Assembly: GCA_936450465.1 (NCBI GenBank)
Contig: OW388304.1
Coordinates: 35,796,593-35,860,592, forward strand
Direction: 5' to 3'
DNA length: 64,000 nucleotides
Source of the DNA: Gibbula magus
Taxonomy: Eukaryota; Mollusca; Gastropoda; Trochida; Trochidae
Part shown: positions 34,996 to 45,599 of the stretch, in pieces
How the letters are laid out: each line of letters opens with the position of its first letter
How positions within the stretch are numbered: the first letter of the stretch is position 1
Notes under the pieces: model-generated
Databases searched by the model: none
The model's input: the letters and a program-made list of their open reading frames with translations, nothing else
Told to the model about the DNA's origin: nothing
Made by a program: the position numbers and the translations under genes

Positions 34996-37579
34996 ACAAA
35001 AGTGAGCGTGGCTCACTAATACCCCCGACTGTTTAAGTTTGACATTTTTATTTTACTTAAAGAGAGAGGTGTCTGCACACCTAAGGATTGATAAGCTTTG
35101 AAATGTAATTGCTAAGATTAAACTGTTTGTGAAAATGGTAGGACAAGTCTCGATCTTCATGTGAAAAAGGTGGTTTAAGTCAAAATAGGAATAAAAACTT
35201 GAAAAGGTATTGGTAATATAATACACTACTGCTATTACCACTGATTTCAACTTTATTTTGGAAATAAATCCATCATAATGATTCATTCGAGTGACTTTAA
35301 ACAACAGGTACATGGAAGCACACCCCTGAAGGCACAGTGAGAGATATACAGCAGTTTATGGCTGAAAGGAAAGAAAATTTAACTTTTCCCAAAATATAAC
35401 CAGTGGAAATATAAAATAGTATAATCAACGAGAACACAGAAGTAGCTTTTGATGAAAGTTACATGAAAAAAGAAAATGATGAAGTCAACAAATCACAACA
35501 CAGAAGTAGCTTCATTCATTCTAGCTATGATAAAGTAAAAGAATATAAAAAAATCGCCAAAAATTCAAAAATTCACCAAATCGTGTTACATTTTGCAATG
35601 CACCTCCCCTAGTGGTGAAGGAGACATGTGCCAAATTTGAAAAGGATGAGATGAATAGTTTTTCTGTAATCGATCGGACAAAAAATGCTCCGAATTTGAC
35701 TAAGTTAAAAAATACAAAAATTCGCCAAAAATTAAAAAAATCACCAATTCGGTTTAAACTTCGCACTGCACCTTTCCTAGTGGTGAAGAAGACATGTACC
35801 AAATTTGAAAAGGATGAGATGAATAGTTTTTTTGTAATCGATCGGACAAAAAATGCTCAGATTTGACATTGATTTGACCAGGCGATTATACAAGGAAGGC
35901 GATTATTTGAGGCAGCTGATTATTTTTTTCGAATCCATAATACATATATGTGAAATTAAAAATCATTACAACAAGCAAAAAAGTGAACGTGGCTCACTAA
36001 TACCCCGACTGTTAAAGTTTGACATTTTTATTTTACTTTTAGAGAGAGGTGTCTGCACACTTAAGGGCTGAAAAACAAGGAAATGTAATTGCTTAGATTA
36101 AAGTGTTTGTGAAAAGAGTAGGACAAGAAATGTTAGTCCAAAATAAAAAAAAATTGCAAAAAAAATCACCAAATAGTGTTTAATTTCGCTCTCCACCTCT
36201 CCTACTGGTGAAGAAGAGATGTGCCAAATTTGAAAAGGATGAGATGAATAGTTTTTATGTAATCGATCGGACAAAAATTGCTCAGAATATGACTAAGTGA
36301 AAAAAATAGAAGAATTCGCCAAAAAAATTAAAAAATCACCCGTTCGGTTTTAATTTCGCACTGCACCTCTCCTTGTGGTGAAGGAGACATGTGCCAAATT
36401 TGAAAAGGATGAGATGAATAGTTTTTATGTAATCGATCGGAAAAAAATTGCTCAGAATATGACTAAGTTAAAAAATAGAAGAATTCGCCAAAAAATTTAA
36501 AAAATCACCCGTTCGGTTTTAATTTCGCACTGCACCTCTCCTTGTGGTGAAGGAGACATGTGCCAAATTTGAAAAGGATGAGATGAATAGTTTTTATGTA
36601 ATCGATCGGACAAAAAGTGCTCAGAATATGACTAAGTAAAAAAAATATAGAAGAATTCGCCAAACAAATTTTAAAAATCACCAGTTCGGTTTTAATTTCG
36701 CTCTCCACCTTTCCTACTGGTGAAGAAGAGATGTGCCATATTTGATAAGGATGAGATGAATAGTTTTTATGTAATCGATCGGACAAAAATTGCTCAGAAT
36801 ATGACTTAGTTAAAAAATAGAAGAATTCGCCAAAAAATTTAAAAAATCACCTGTTCGGTTTTAATTTCGCACTACACCTCTCCTTGTTGTGAAGGAGACA
36901 TGTGCCAAATTTGAATAAGGATGAGACGAATAGTTTTTATGTAATCGATCGGACAAAAATTGCTCAGAATATGACTAAGTTAAAAAATAGAAGAATTCGC
37001 CAAAAAATTTAAAAAATCACCCGTTCGGTTTTAATTTCGCACTGCACCTCTCCTTGTGGTGAAGGAGACATGTGCCAAATTTGAAAAGGATGAGATGAAT
37101 AGTTTTTATGTAATCGATCGGACAAAAATTGCTCAGAATATGACTAAGTAAAAAAAAATAGAAGAATTCGCCAAACAAATTTTAAAATCACCAGTTCGGT
37201 TCTAATTTTTGTGGTGAAGGAGACAAGTGCCAAATTTGAAAAGAATGAGATGAATAGTCTTTATGTAATCGATCGGACAAAAATTGCTCAGAATATGACT
37301 AAGTTAAACAAATTAAAAAATCGCCAAAAATTAAAAAATTCACCAATTCGGTTTAAACTTCGCACTGCACCTCTCCTAGTGGTGAAGAAGACATGTACCA
37401 AATTTAAAAAGGATGAGACGAATAGTTTTTCTGTAATCGATCAGACAAAATTTGTCTTCGGACGGAAGGACGGACGGACGGACGGAAGGACAGACGGACG
37501 GACGGACGGACGGACGGACGGACGGACGGAATCGTTGGTATAACTATATACCCCCAACCGTTGGTCGGGGGTATAATAA
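34996..37579 (+). repeat. Nested minisatellite element (170-bp units)
   Basis: It starts with AGTGAGCGTGGCTCACTAAT and CCCCCG, with a second similar head at 35975. It carries about ten units of 156-171 bp marked by 'taatcgatcggacaaaaa', then a (GGAC)n run (37458-37530). It ends with the CCCCCAACCGTTGGTCGGGGG hairpin and TATAATA. Different internal repeat from its host, same terminal design. Confidence 0.8.
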
Positions 37580-37877
37580 AGAGTATGATCATGAGTACTG
37601 ACACCCAACATTTCATTTACCTAGGTTTAATATTTCCGAGAAAACCTGTCCGGATTGAACACAATAAAACTAAGTCCAAAAGTTCATGTTACCATGGAAA
37701 CGGCAAAAAATAATTAAAAATCTCAGAAAACTGAAAATTGTCTGTGCACGATGAGAAGAACATGGTTAACAATTGAACAAAGTGCGGTTGATGTACCTTT
37801 GACAGTACTTTTTGTTATAAACCTAGGTCGGATTCTGTCTGTTGTTTTGTAGGTATCTTCTTTTCTTGGAATAACCT

Positions 37878-38305
37878 CTAATGAGGTCTTACTTCCGAGA
37901 ATAACCCGGTATGAGGTTTTACTTTTGAAAGTAAGACCTGAACCTAAGGTTTTTTTGAAAGTAAGACCTGGAAATGCACTTAGAATAATTTTTCAGACTT
38001 GCAACGCAATAGCCAACAAGCAGCAATTATTATCGAAAATTATACACAGTTAAAAATTTCCAAGTTGAAATAGCTGGATTCGAACTTGGCACCGTTCGCT
38101 CTCTAAACTGGCGCCTTAGACCGCTCGGCTATGCAGACCGAGATGATGACTGGAGTTGAATCACTCCATTTATAGTCATACCGTCTTTGCCTCGATATAA
38201 CGCAACCGAGGGCAATAACCTCAAGGTCGGGATAGCCCCTCGGGCTAACGCCCTCGGGGCTTTATCCCTCCCTTCAGGTTATTCTCAGAGCAGAAGACCT
38301 CGGAG
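37878..38305. mobile_element. TIR segment with tRNA-Leu-like core
   Basis: GAGGTCTTACTTCCGAGAAT and 'aaccc' on the left are answered by an imperfect inverse (ggttattctcagagcagaag, acctc) on the right. It lies inside the GGAC-tailed element, where the uninterrupted copy has no such sequence. Confidence 0.5.
38074..38142 (-). pseudogene. tRNA-Leu-like pseudogene
   Basis: The minus strand has TAGCCGAGCGGTCTAAGGCG (A box of tRNA-Leu) and GTTCGAATCC (B box) at correct spacing. The variable arm and anticodon stem are poorly paired, so it is likely a tRNA pseudogene or SINE head. Confidence 0.5.
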
Positions 38306-38439
38306 TCATGTTTTCTCCTTAACAGAAAATTGGCCGGACGGAATGACAGACGGACGGAGAGATAGACGGACGGACGGACGGACGGACAGACCGCTATATA
38401 CCCCCGCTAACTTCGTAGCGGGGGTATAATAATAATATT

Positions 38440-38722
38440 TTATGTCACTTATATTTACTTTAGACGGTAAAACATCTTATTACACAAACCAATCCCTATT
38501 GGTAATAACAGTGTTGGTTATAAGGCAAAAATTGCATGGCGGCAAATTCAATGTGAACACATTTTATTATTTCGAATTACAAAAACGATTCCCATGGCTT
38601 TACCGAACCCTGTACACTCATCTTTTAGCTTGAGACGAGGGTGTTTTACTATTGGTGACATTATTTTTCAAATACATTTCGTCGACATATTACAGTGAAA
38701 AAACGTACTACTGCCCCTTTAA
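38440..38722 (+). mobile_element. Truncated TIR element (family of 59.8 kb)
   Basis: Shares 'aaaattgcatggcggc', 'ttcgaattacaaaaacgatt' and the right end 'cgtactactgcccctttaa' with 59775-60139. The left end is missing at the junction with the GGAC-tailed element. Confidence 0.65.
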
Positions 38723-38764
38723 GAGGTTTCATGTCGTTGTGTAGAAGAGACAATTCACACCTAC

Positions 38765-38811
38765 CTGCACAATCATCACCTGTTGCAACCAACTGATAAC
38801 CGTATTTACAT
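38765..38811 (-). pseudogene. 3' half of a cbEGF exon
   Basis: The minus strand encodes CKYGYQLVATGDDCA followed by a good donor (GTAGGTG). The first half of the domain (Cys1-Cys4) and the acceptor are absent. In their place is a short AT repeat and then intron sequence that belongs after DINEC-type exons. This looks like a recombination breakpoint in an AT tract. With no acceptor it should not be spliced in. Confidence 0.75.
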
Positions 38812-38929
38812 ATTATATATATAAACAGCAAGTCATTTGCTGTAAGGATACAGTGAAATCGCCCCTGGACTAAAAGGCTGTGTATCGGAACATGACTTGA
38901 ATGTGTAGTAAACTCAAATTCACACCTAC

Positions 38930-39052
38930 CTTGACAGTCATCCCCCCAAGACGTCAACTCATAACCCACGTCACAGGTGCAAGTGAAACTCCCGTCCGTG
39001 TTTAGGCAAGTGGCTTCGCCAGAAACACAAGAGTGATCACACTCATTGATGT
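38930..39052 (-). CDS. cbEGF exon 10 (DINEC type)
   Basis: Complete domain: [38 protein letters not shown]. Donor GTAGGTG, acceptor CTTTTGCAG, phase 1-1. Cassette-type intron sequence survives for only about a dozen bases upstream of the acceptor; beyond that lies a LINE 3' fragment (39066-39250). The branch region of this intron is therefore supplied by foreign DNA. Confidence 0.92.
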
Positions 39053-39065
39053 CTGCAAAAGTAAA

Positions 39066-39250
39066 ACAAGAAATTTAGCATGCTTCATATTTCATGCAAC
39101 ACATCTCTGACTCAGAATCCTTCATGTATGATTGAGCAATAGTGGTCGTTATTGTTTACTGTGAACCATGTTGTACATAGGGCCGATGGCCCACACCTTT
39201 GTACTGAATTAATAATATTGATATTGACAGACAATGGTTAAATACATGAT
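39066..39250 (+). mobile_element. LINE 3' end adjoining the acceptor of exon 10
   Basis: Matches the 3' ends of the LINE copies at 28.6 and 31.6 kb ('gcatgcttcatatttcatgc', 'gtacatagggccgatgg'). It begins about 13 bases from the exon. Confidence 0.75.
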
Positions 39251-39307
39251 AACCTGAACAGCTGACAAATAACATAATAAAGAGCAAGATGTGTTTGTTA
39301 AACACGG

Positions 39308-41960
39308 ATGCCCTCGGATATACCAAAGTTATTGCCAAGGTTAAAGTTTTCTGAAGTTGTCCACTGCGGCAAGGTCAAGATCACAAGGTCAAATGTGATG
39401 ACCTCAGTTAATGGTCTCATCACAAGGTATACACATGCCAAGTATCAAGGTACGCACATGCCAAGTATGAAAGCTCTAGCTCTGAGCAATCCAAAGTTAT
39501 GGCCAAGGTTTAAGTTTTCTGAATATTGTCCACTGCGGGTAGGTCAAGGTCACAAGGTCAAATATGATGACCTCATCTGAAAGGTCTCATCACATGGTAT
39601 GCACATGCCAAGTGTGAAAGCCTCAGCTCTGAACAATCGAAAGTTATGGCCAAGCGTAAAGTTTTCTGAATATTGTCGACTGCGGCAAGGTCACAAGGTC
39701 AAATATGATGACCTCATCTGAAAGGTCTCATCACAAGGTATGCACATGCCAAGTATGAAAGCCCTAGCTCTGAGCAATCGAAAGTTATTGCCAAGGGTAA
39801 AGTTTTCTGAATATTGTCCACTGCGCCAAGGTCACAAGGTCAAATATGACGACCTCATCTGAAGGTCTCATCACAAGGTATACACATGCCAAGTGTGAAA
39901 GCCCTAGCTCTGAGCAATCCAAAGTTATGGCCAAGGTTAAAATTTTCTGAATAGTGTCCACTGCGTCAAGGTCAAGGTCACAAGGTCAAATATGATGACT
40001 TCATCTGAAGGTCTCATCACAAGGTATGCACATGCCAAGTATGAAAGCCTCAGCTCTGAGCAATATAAAGTTATGGCCAAGGTTGAAGTTTTCTTAATAT
40101 TGTTCACTGCGGCTAAGTCAAGGTCACAAGGTCAAATATGATGACCTCATCTAAAGGTCTCATCACAAGGTATGCACATGCCAAATATGAAAGCCCTAGC
40201 TCTGAGCAATCGAAATTTATGGCCAAGGGTAAAGTTTTCTGAATATTTTCCACTGCGCCAAGGTCAAGGTCACAAGGTCAAATATGATGACCTCATCTGA
40301 AGGTCTCATCACAAGGTATGCACATGCCAAGTGTGAAAGCCCTAGCTCTGAACAATCCAACGTTATGGCCAAGGTTAAAGATTTCTGAAAATGTCCACTG
40401 CGGCAAGGTCAAGGCCACAAGGTCAAATATGATGACCTCATCTGAAAGATCTCATCACAAGGTATGCACATGCCAAGTGTGAAAGCCTCAGCTCTGAACA
40501 ATCGAAAGTTATGGCCAAGGGTAAAGATTTCTGAATATTGTCCACTGCGGCAAGGTCACAAGGTCAAATATGACGACCTCATCTGAAGGTCTCATCACAA
40601 GCTATACACATGCCAAGTGTATAAGCCCTAGCTCTAAAAAATCGAAAGTTATGGCCAAGGTTAAAGTTTTCTGAAAGTGTCCACTTCGGCAAGGTCACGG
40701 TCACAAGGTCAAAATATGATGACTTCATCTAAAGGTCTCATCACAAGGTATGTACATGCCACGTGTGAAAGCCCTAGCTCTGAACAATCCAAAGTAATGG
40801 CCAAGGTTAAAGTTTTCTGAAAATGTCCACTGCGGCAAGGTCAAGGTCACAAGGTCAAATATGACGACTTCATCTGAAGGTCTCATCACAAGGTATACAC
40901 ATGCCAAGTATGAAAGTCCTAGCTCTGAACAATACAAAGTTATGGCCAAGGTTAAAGTTTTCTGAATATTGTCCACTGCGTCAAGGTCAAGGTCACAAGG
41001 TCAAATATGATGACTTCATCTGAAGGTCTCATCACAAGGTATGCACATGTCAGGTATGAAAGCTCTAGCTCTGAGCAATTCAAAGTTATGGCCAAGGTTA
41101 AAGTTTTCTGAATATTGTCCACTGCGGGAAGGTCAAGGTCACAAGGTCAAATATGATGACCTCATCTGAAGGTCTCATCACAAAGTGTGCACATGCCAAG
41201 TATGAAAGCCCTAGCTCTGAGCAATCGAAAGTTATGGCCAAGGGTAAAGTTTTCTGAATATTGTCCAAGGTCTCATCACAAGGTATGCACATGCCACGTG
41301 CGAAAGCCCTAGCTCTGATTAATCCAACGTTATGGCAAAGGTTAAAGATTTCTGAAAATGTCCACTGCGGCAAGGTCAAGGCCACAAGGTCAAATATGAT
41401 GACCTCATCTGAAAGGTCTCATCACAAGGTATGCACATGCCAAGTGTGAAAGCCTCAGCTCTGAACAATCGAAAGTTATGGCCAAGGGTAAAGATTTCTG
41501 AATATTGTCCCCTCCGGCAAGGTCACAAGGTCAAATATGACGACCTCATCTGAAGGTCTCATCACAAGGTATACACATGCCAAGTATGAAAGCCCTAGCT
41601 CTGAACAATCGAAAGTTATGGCCAAGGTTAACGTTTTCTGAAAATGTCCACTGCGGCAAGGTCAAGGTCACAAGGTCAAAATATGAAGACTTCATCTGAA
41701 GGTCTCATCACAAGGTATGTACATGCCAAGTGTGAAAGCCCTAGCTCTGAACAATCCAACGTTATGGCCAAGGTTAAAGATTTCTGAAAATGTCCACTGC
41801 GGCAAGGTCATGGTCACAAGGTCAAATATGATGACCTCATCTAAAGGTCTCATCACAAGGTATGCACATGCCAAGTGTGAAAGTCCTAGCTCTGAACAAT
41901 CGAAAGTTATTGCCAAGGTTTAAGTTTTTGTTGACACAGACAGACAGACAGACTGGTGAA
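39308..41960. repeat. AGGTCA-rich tandem array (about 140-148 bp units)
   Basis: About 18-19 units each contain 'caaggtcacaaggtcaaata', 'gatgacctcat', 'ctcatcacaaggtat' and 'cagctctga'-type words. The array ends in (GACA)n followed by 'gactggtgaaaaac', a mobile-minisatellite-like tail. The AGGTCA words match nuclear-receptor half-sites; any function is untested. Confidence 0.85.
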
Positions 41961-42063
41961 AAACAATATAGCCCCGGATAAAAATATCATTGCATAAGCT
42001 ATAAGGACGCAGTGATATATATGATATGACCTACGAGACCCCAGAGGTCTTACATGCTTTAAA

Positions 42064-42542
42064 GGTACATCCATTGTGTTGTTGGGGGTCAAATATGCCA
42101 AACGTTATAAATGGTCTTATTTTATCGAAAAGTACCAACTGTTACCGAAAACTACCATTTTGATGATACTCGGCTTAGTGTATTGACGATATGAAGGTAA
42201 AAGTATCGATTTCTGATCGAAAACCGGACAATGCACCGCGTGTGGCGCGCGCCAAACGCAATTTTGGAATCTTATTTAAACCAGACAAAATAACAAATTT
42301 GGGTTGATAATGTTCAATAGGTCATATAACTACTGTGAATGTAAATAGGACGTGCACTTTCGGTTTCTGCACATGCATAATGATGTTACTCGATTTTAAT
42401 TGGAAACTAGTAATTATGATATGTTTGGCGATTGGGGATGAATATGCAAGCTGAGTGAATTTTTTGGTATTGTAAACAGCACATATGGTGTGTTGGAACG
42501 TATTAAGCAAAATAAAATTTTATGAAACACAATGGATGCACC
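42064..42542. mobile_element. TIR element (479 bp) with TTTAAA flanks and empty-site paralogue
   Basis: Ends GGTACATCCATTGTGTT and the inverse of GGTGCATCCATTGTGTT are inverted repeats with one mismatch. TTTAAA stands on both sides. Paralogous introns at 29.68 and 32.62 kb read 'acatgctttaaatgtgg' with no insert, which is exactly the predicted empty site. TTAA-targeting suggests a piggyBac-like or similar family. Confidence 0.85.
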
Positions 42543-42580
42543 TTTAAATGTGGTTTGTAGAAGACACAATTCACGCCTAC

Positions 42581-42703
42581 CTTCACAATCATCATTTGTC
42601 GCCACCGGCTGATAGCCATCTTTACAGTTGCATGTGTAAAAACCGATATCGTTGAGACAGTCGGCTCCATTAGATAAACACAATGTTTGACACTCGTCGA
42701 TGT
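42581..42703 (-). CDS. cbEGF exon 9 (M type, intact)
   Basis: Complete domain: DIDECQTLCLSNGADC, CLNDIGFYTC, NCKDGYQPVATNDDCE. Acceptor TGCAG, donor GTAGGC, phase 1-1. It is the only intact copy in the window of the exon type that is dead at 30.06 and 33.0 kb. A 479-bp TIR element sits 39 bases past its donor, inside the downstream intron. Confidence 0.92.
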
Positions 42704-43329
42704 CTGCACTCCGTGAAACAGAGATAAGAGAATATGCAAAAGAGTTAACATGGATCAAACACAGAGACAATAGCTTATTTAAAAATATTTAGAGATACAT
42801 ATTGAACTATTGTATGGTATTCAGAAACAAATTTATTGACGTTTGATTACACACTTGTTAGTTTTAGATCTCTACATATGACATAGGACATGACCAAAAA
42901 AACACAATATTAACTCTTATTAAGACAAAATTTACTCTGTCTCAGGACTACAGGAACTATCTTATATTGAGTGGCTCTACTTGCTGTATTACTTGGTGGT
43001 ATTTACGCACCTGGCTGTGTCGTTTTAAGCATATAAGCTAGAATAACATTTGATTCCTAACTCATCATCAATGTATCAAAACGATAATTAATTTGATTTT
43101 TGAGAAAAGTATCTGGTTAACGGTAGGTTTTGGTAAATGAAAAATCTTAAAAGTTAAATCCAACACAATGATTACAATTATTAAATAAATGATTACCACA
43201 ATTGACAATTATGATAATATAGAGAAATAACATGCGATAATCTATGGGGAAAGATTGAAAACGGACCTGGCTGGTGAGACTACAGCATTTGGAATATGGC
43301 GTTTTGTAGAAGAAAAAATTCAGGCCTAC

Positions 43330-43452
43330 CTTCACAATCATCATTTGTTGACACCAATCGAAAACCCTCATTGCAGGTGCACGTGTAACTCCCCATAGTG
43401 TTTGTGCAGATGGTTCCGGAAGATTTACACAATGTGTCACACTCCAAGATGT
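43330..43452 (-). CDS. cbEGF exon 8
   Basis: Complete domain: DILECDTLCKSSGTIC, CTNTMGSYTC, GFRLVSTNDDCE. Acceptor GTGCAG, donor GTAGGC, phase 1-1. Leu replaces the Asp/Asn of the DIDEC calcium consensus, a second kind of loss besides the DIYEC exons, while the hydroxylation motif is intact. Confidence 0.92.
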
Positions 43453-43605
43453 CTGCACACCGTGAAATACACGTATGAGAATATGGAAACGAGATTCCCC
43501 TAGCTTGGGTCAAGCAAAGAGATAATAGGTTCTCTAACAATATTGAGAGAGATAGAACTGTTTGTATGGCATTCAGGAAATTTTGAGGTTTAATGACACA
43601 CTTGT

Positions 43606-44178
43606 CGTGCTCCTATTTCACTACGAGCTGAATTGTCACGAATCATCACGAAGGAGAACGTTTTAACACTCGTGAACATTCGTAGATAATTCGTAACTTA
43701 TTCTTGGAATTCGTTGATGATTCTTAACATTCGCAAACAATTTTGGATTCGTCCAAAAATGTTTAAGAATCAACTGCAAATTTTAAATTGTAGTTGCTTC
43801 GTAAACTAGTCGTAAGTAATTCGTGTAGTTCGTAAACAGTTCTTGGAAATTCGTGGTTGATACTTTTAATGGTTTCACCCCGAATTGCTAATGAATCATC
43901 TACGAATCATATACGAATGTTCGAATTTTGGACGAAAAATCGTAGTGTATTCGCAACTGTTTCTTAATTATTTCGTGCAATTCGTACATAATTCGAAAAC
44001 AACTTGTACATAATTCGTATCTGTTTCGTAAGCTTTCTGCATGAAAAGCTAAATATTTTCGTAAACGTTTTGTACAAGTGAAATTGCTGTTCACGAAATT
44101 ACCGAATGTTTACGAATTTATACACTCACCTTTTCGTGTCTATTCATCATAAATTGGCTCGTATTGAAATAGTGACAT
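43606..44178. mobile_element. Non-autonomous element full of TTCGT words
   Basis: Near the left end 'ctatttcactacgagctgaatt' and near the right its imperfect inverse form a TIR of about 22 bp. The interior is built of diverged aattcgtaa/ttcgtgaa words. Paralogous introns run 'gacacacttgttagttttag' without it (as at 42850). Confidence 0.65.
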
Positions 44179-44179
44179 T

Positions 44180-44940
44180 AGTGTTAGATCTCTACATTTA
44201 ACAGATAAGTCAACTAAGAAAACCACAATGTACCTGATTGGGCTGCATTTACTGGCATTTGCGCACCTTGATGTGTGGTTTTAAACAAATAAGCTGGAAT
44301 AATACTTTATTTCAACTTAACATCAATATATTAAATTAAGAACGTTGCAATGCATCTTTTACGTTTCTAATTTAAAAGAAAAAGTATCTTGTTCTTTAAG
44401 TCGCAGGCTCCAGGTTTTAAGAAGTCAGTCTTAATTTCAGCTATGAGTAGTAATTTCATGAAATGAGTACACGATAGCTGGAGAACATCAACACATAAGC
44501 AATGAGGACACATAATACTCGCTCCTGTATAATGGGCTCCATGTTTCGGAATATGGCTTAACAATGTATAACATTTATGTGTAACTCCCGTTGAAGTTTT
44601 AACATTAGCCAATTTATATCGAGGGGCTCTACATGCAATATTACACATGTTCACCTTACTGTCTTATCCTATACATTTTATTGCTATCTCAACATCAACG
44701 TGTCAAAACGAGAAATTAAAATATTATACTCAACGTATCTGATTTAAAAAAACACTCTTTTGTTCTTCTTATGGTAGGCTCCAGTTGACCATGTCTCATA
44801 CTTATTTTCAGTTGTTGATAGACAATCATTAAAAATTATTATAAGGAATACATTACAACCACAACAGCTGACAAATAAGATAATACAGAGAAAAATCGTA
44901 GCTTAAACGGCAAGAACACAATGAAATCGCACCTGGCCTA
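44180..44940. other. Cassette-type intron
   Basis: Diverged copies of the shared intron words (aatataccaaa..., gaggggctctacatgcaat, ctgatttaaaaaaacactc). No exon found. Confidence 0.6.
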
Positions 44941-44995
44941 AGAACTTCCATCTACAAGAATATGTAATTTTGTAGATGCCACAATTCACGCCTAC

Positions 44996-45118
44996 CTTCA
45001 CAATCATCACCTGCCGACACCAACTGATAACCAAAATCACAGGTACAGTCGTAACTCCCGTTATTGTTGAGGCAGTTGGCTCCAGGAGATAAACACAATG
45101 TGGCACACTCGTCGGTAT
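44996..45118 (-). CDS. cbEGF exon 7
   Basis: Complete domain: DTDECATLCLSPGANC, CLNNNGSYDC, GYQLVSAGDDCE. Acceptor GTGCAG, donor GTAGGC, phase 1-1. It is close to exons 20 and 21 in the C-terminal half and to the F type in the N-terminal half, i.e. mosaic-looking. A decayed DIRS-like element occupies the next intron upstream. Confidence 0.92.
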
Positions 45119-45599
45119 CTGCACACCATGAAATACAGATATGAGAATATAGACTCACTTAGCTAATAGCTTATAATATAATTAATTAATTATTAAAATC
45201 TAAATATTTTAGATACTTAAAAATACTTTCTTTATCTTTACAGTGGATATTTATTAAAAACAGATTTGTCAGGCCACTTCTTTCCTGATGAAGTCGGAGT
45301 AAAGGTCTTGAAAAAATGGGGAAGCCGCAAAACCATTGCTACTGCGGGAGGGTAATGAATCCTTAGAGATAGGGTTAGTATTTTTATATATCTAAAATAT
45401 TTAGATTTGGGGACATTTTTAACACTTACACTATCCCTACAGTGAAAGTTAGTATGACAGTAGAATGCGGGAAGACCTTGACGAGGATCAAAACTACCAG
45501 AAAAACTAAGCACCGGAAAAAGGACGTGGAGCAACGGAGAACCAAACAGTAAAGCCACACTCCTTTGCGATAGAAGTAGTTTCTAGGGAATACTTGATA

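Larger units (their letters stand above)
33775..38430 (+). mobile_element. GGAC-tailed element, copy broken by nested insertions
   Basis: Start (AAGTGAGCATGACTCACATA) and end (CCCCCGC...GCGGGGG hairpin, TATAAT) match the uninterrupted copy at 17478-18275, but it spans 4.66 kb. Alignment to that copy is interrupted by a LINE (33815-34548), a second minisatellite element (34996-37579) and a TIR segment (about 37812-38320). Host sequence resumes after each. Confidence 0.72.

Noticed and set aside
38074..38142. Functional tRNA-Leu
   Set aside because: A and B boxes are good but the anticodon and acceptor stems do not pair; it lies in a TIR segment.
39308..41960. Frames of 60-95 codons in both strands
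   Set aside because: Shadows of the tandem array; the repeated peptides have no domain features.
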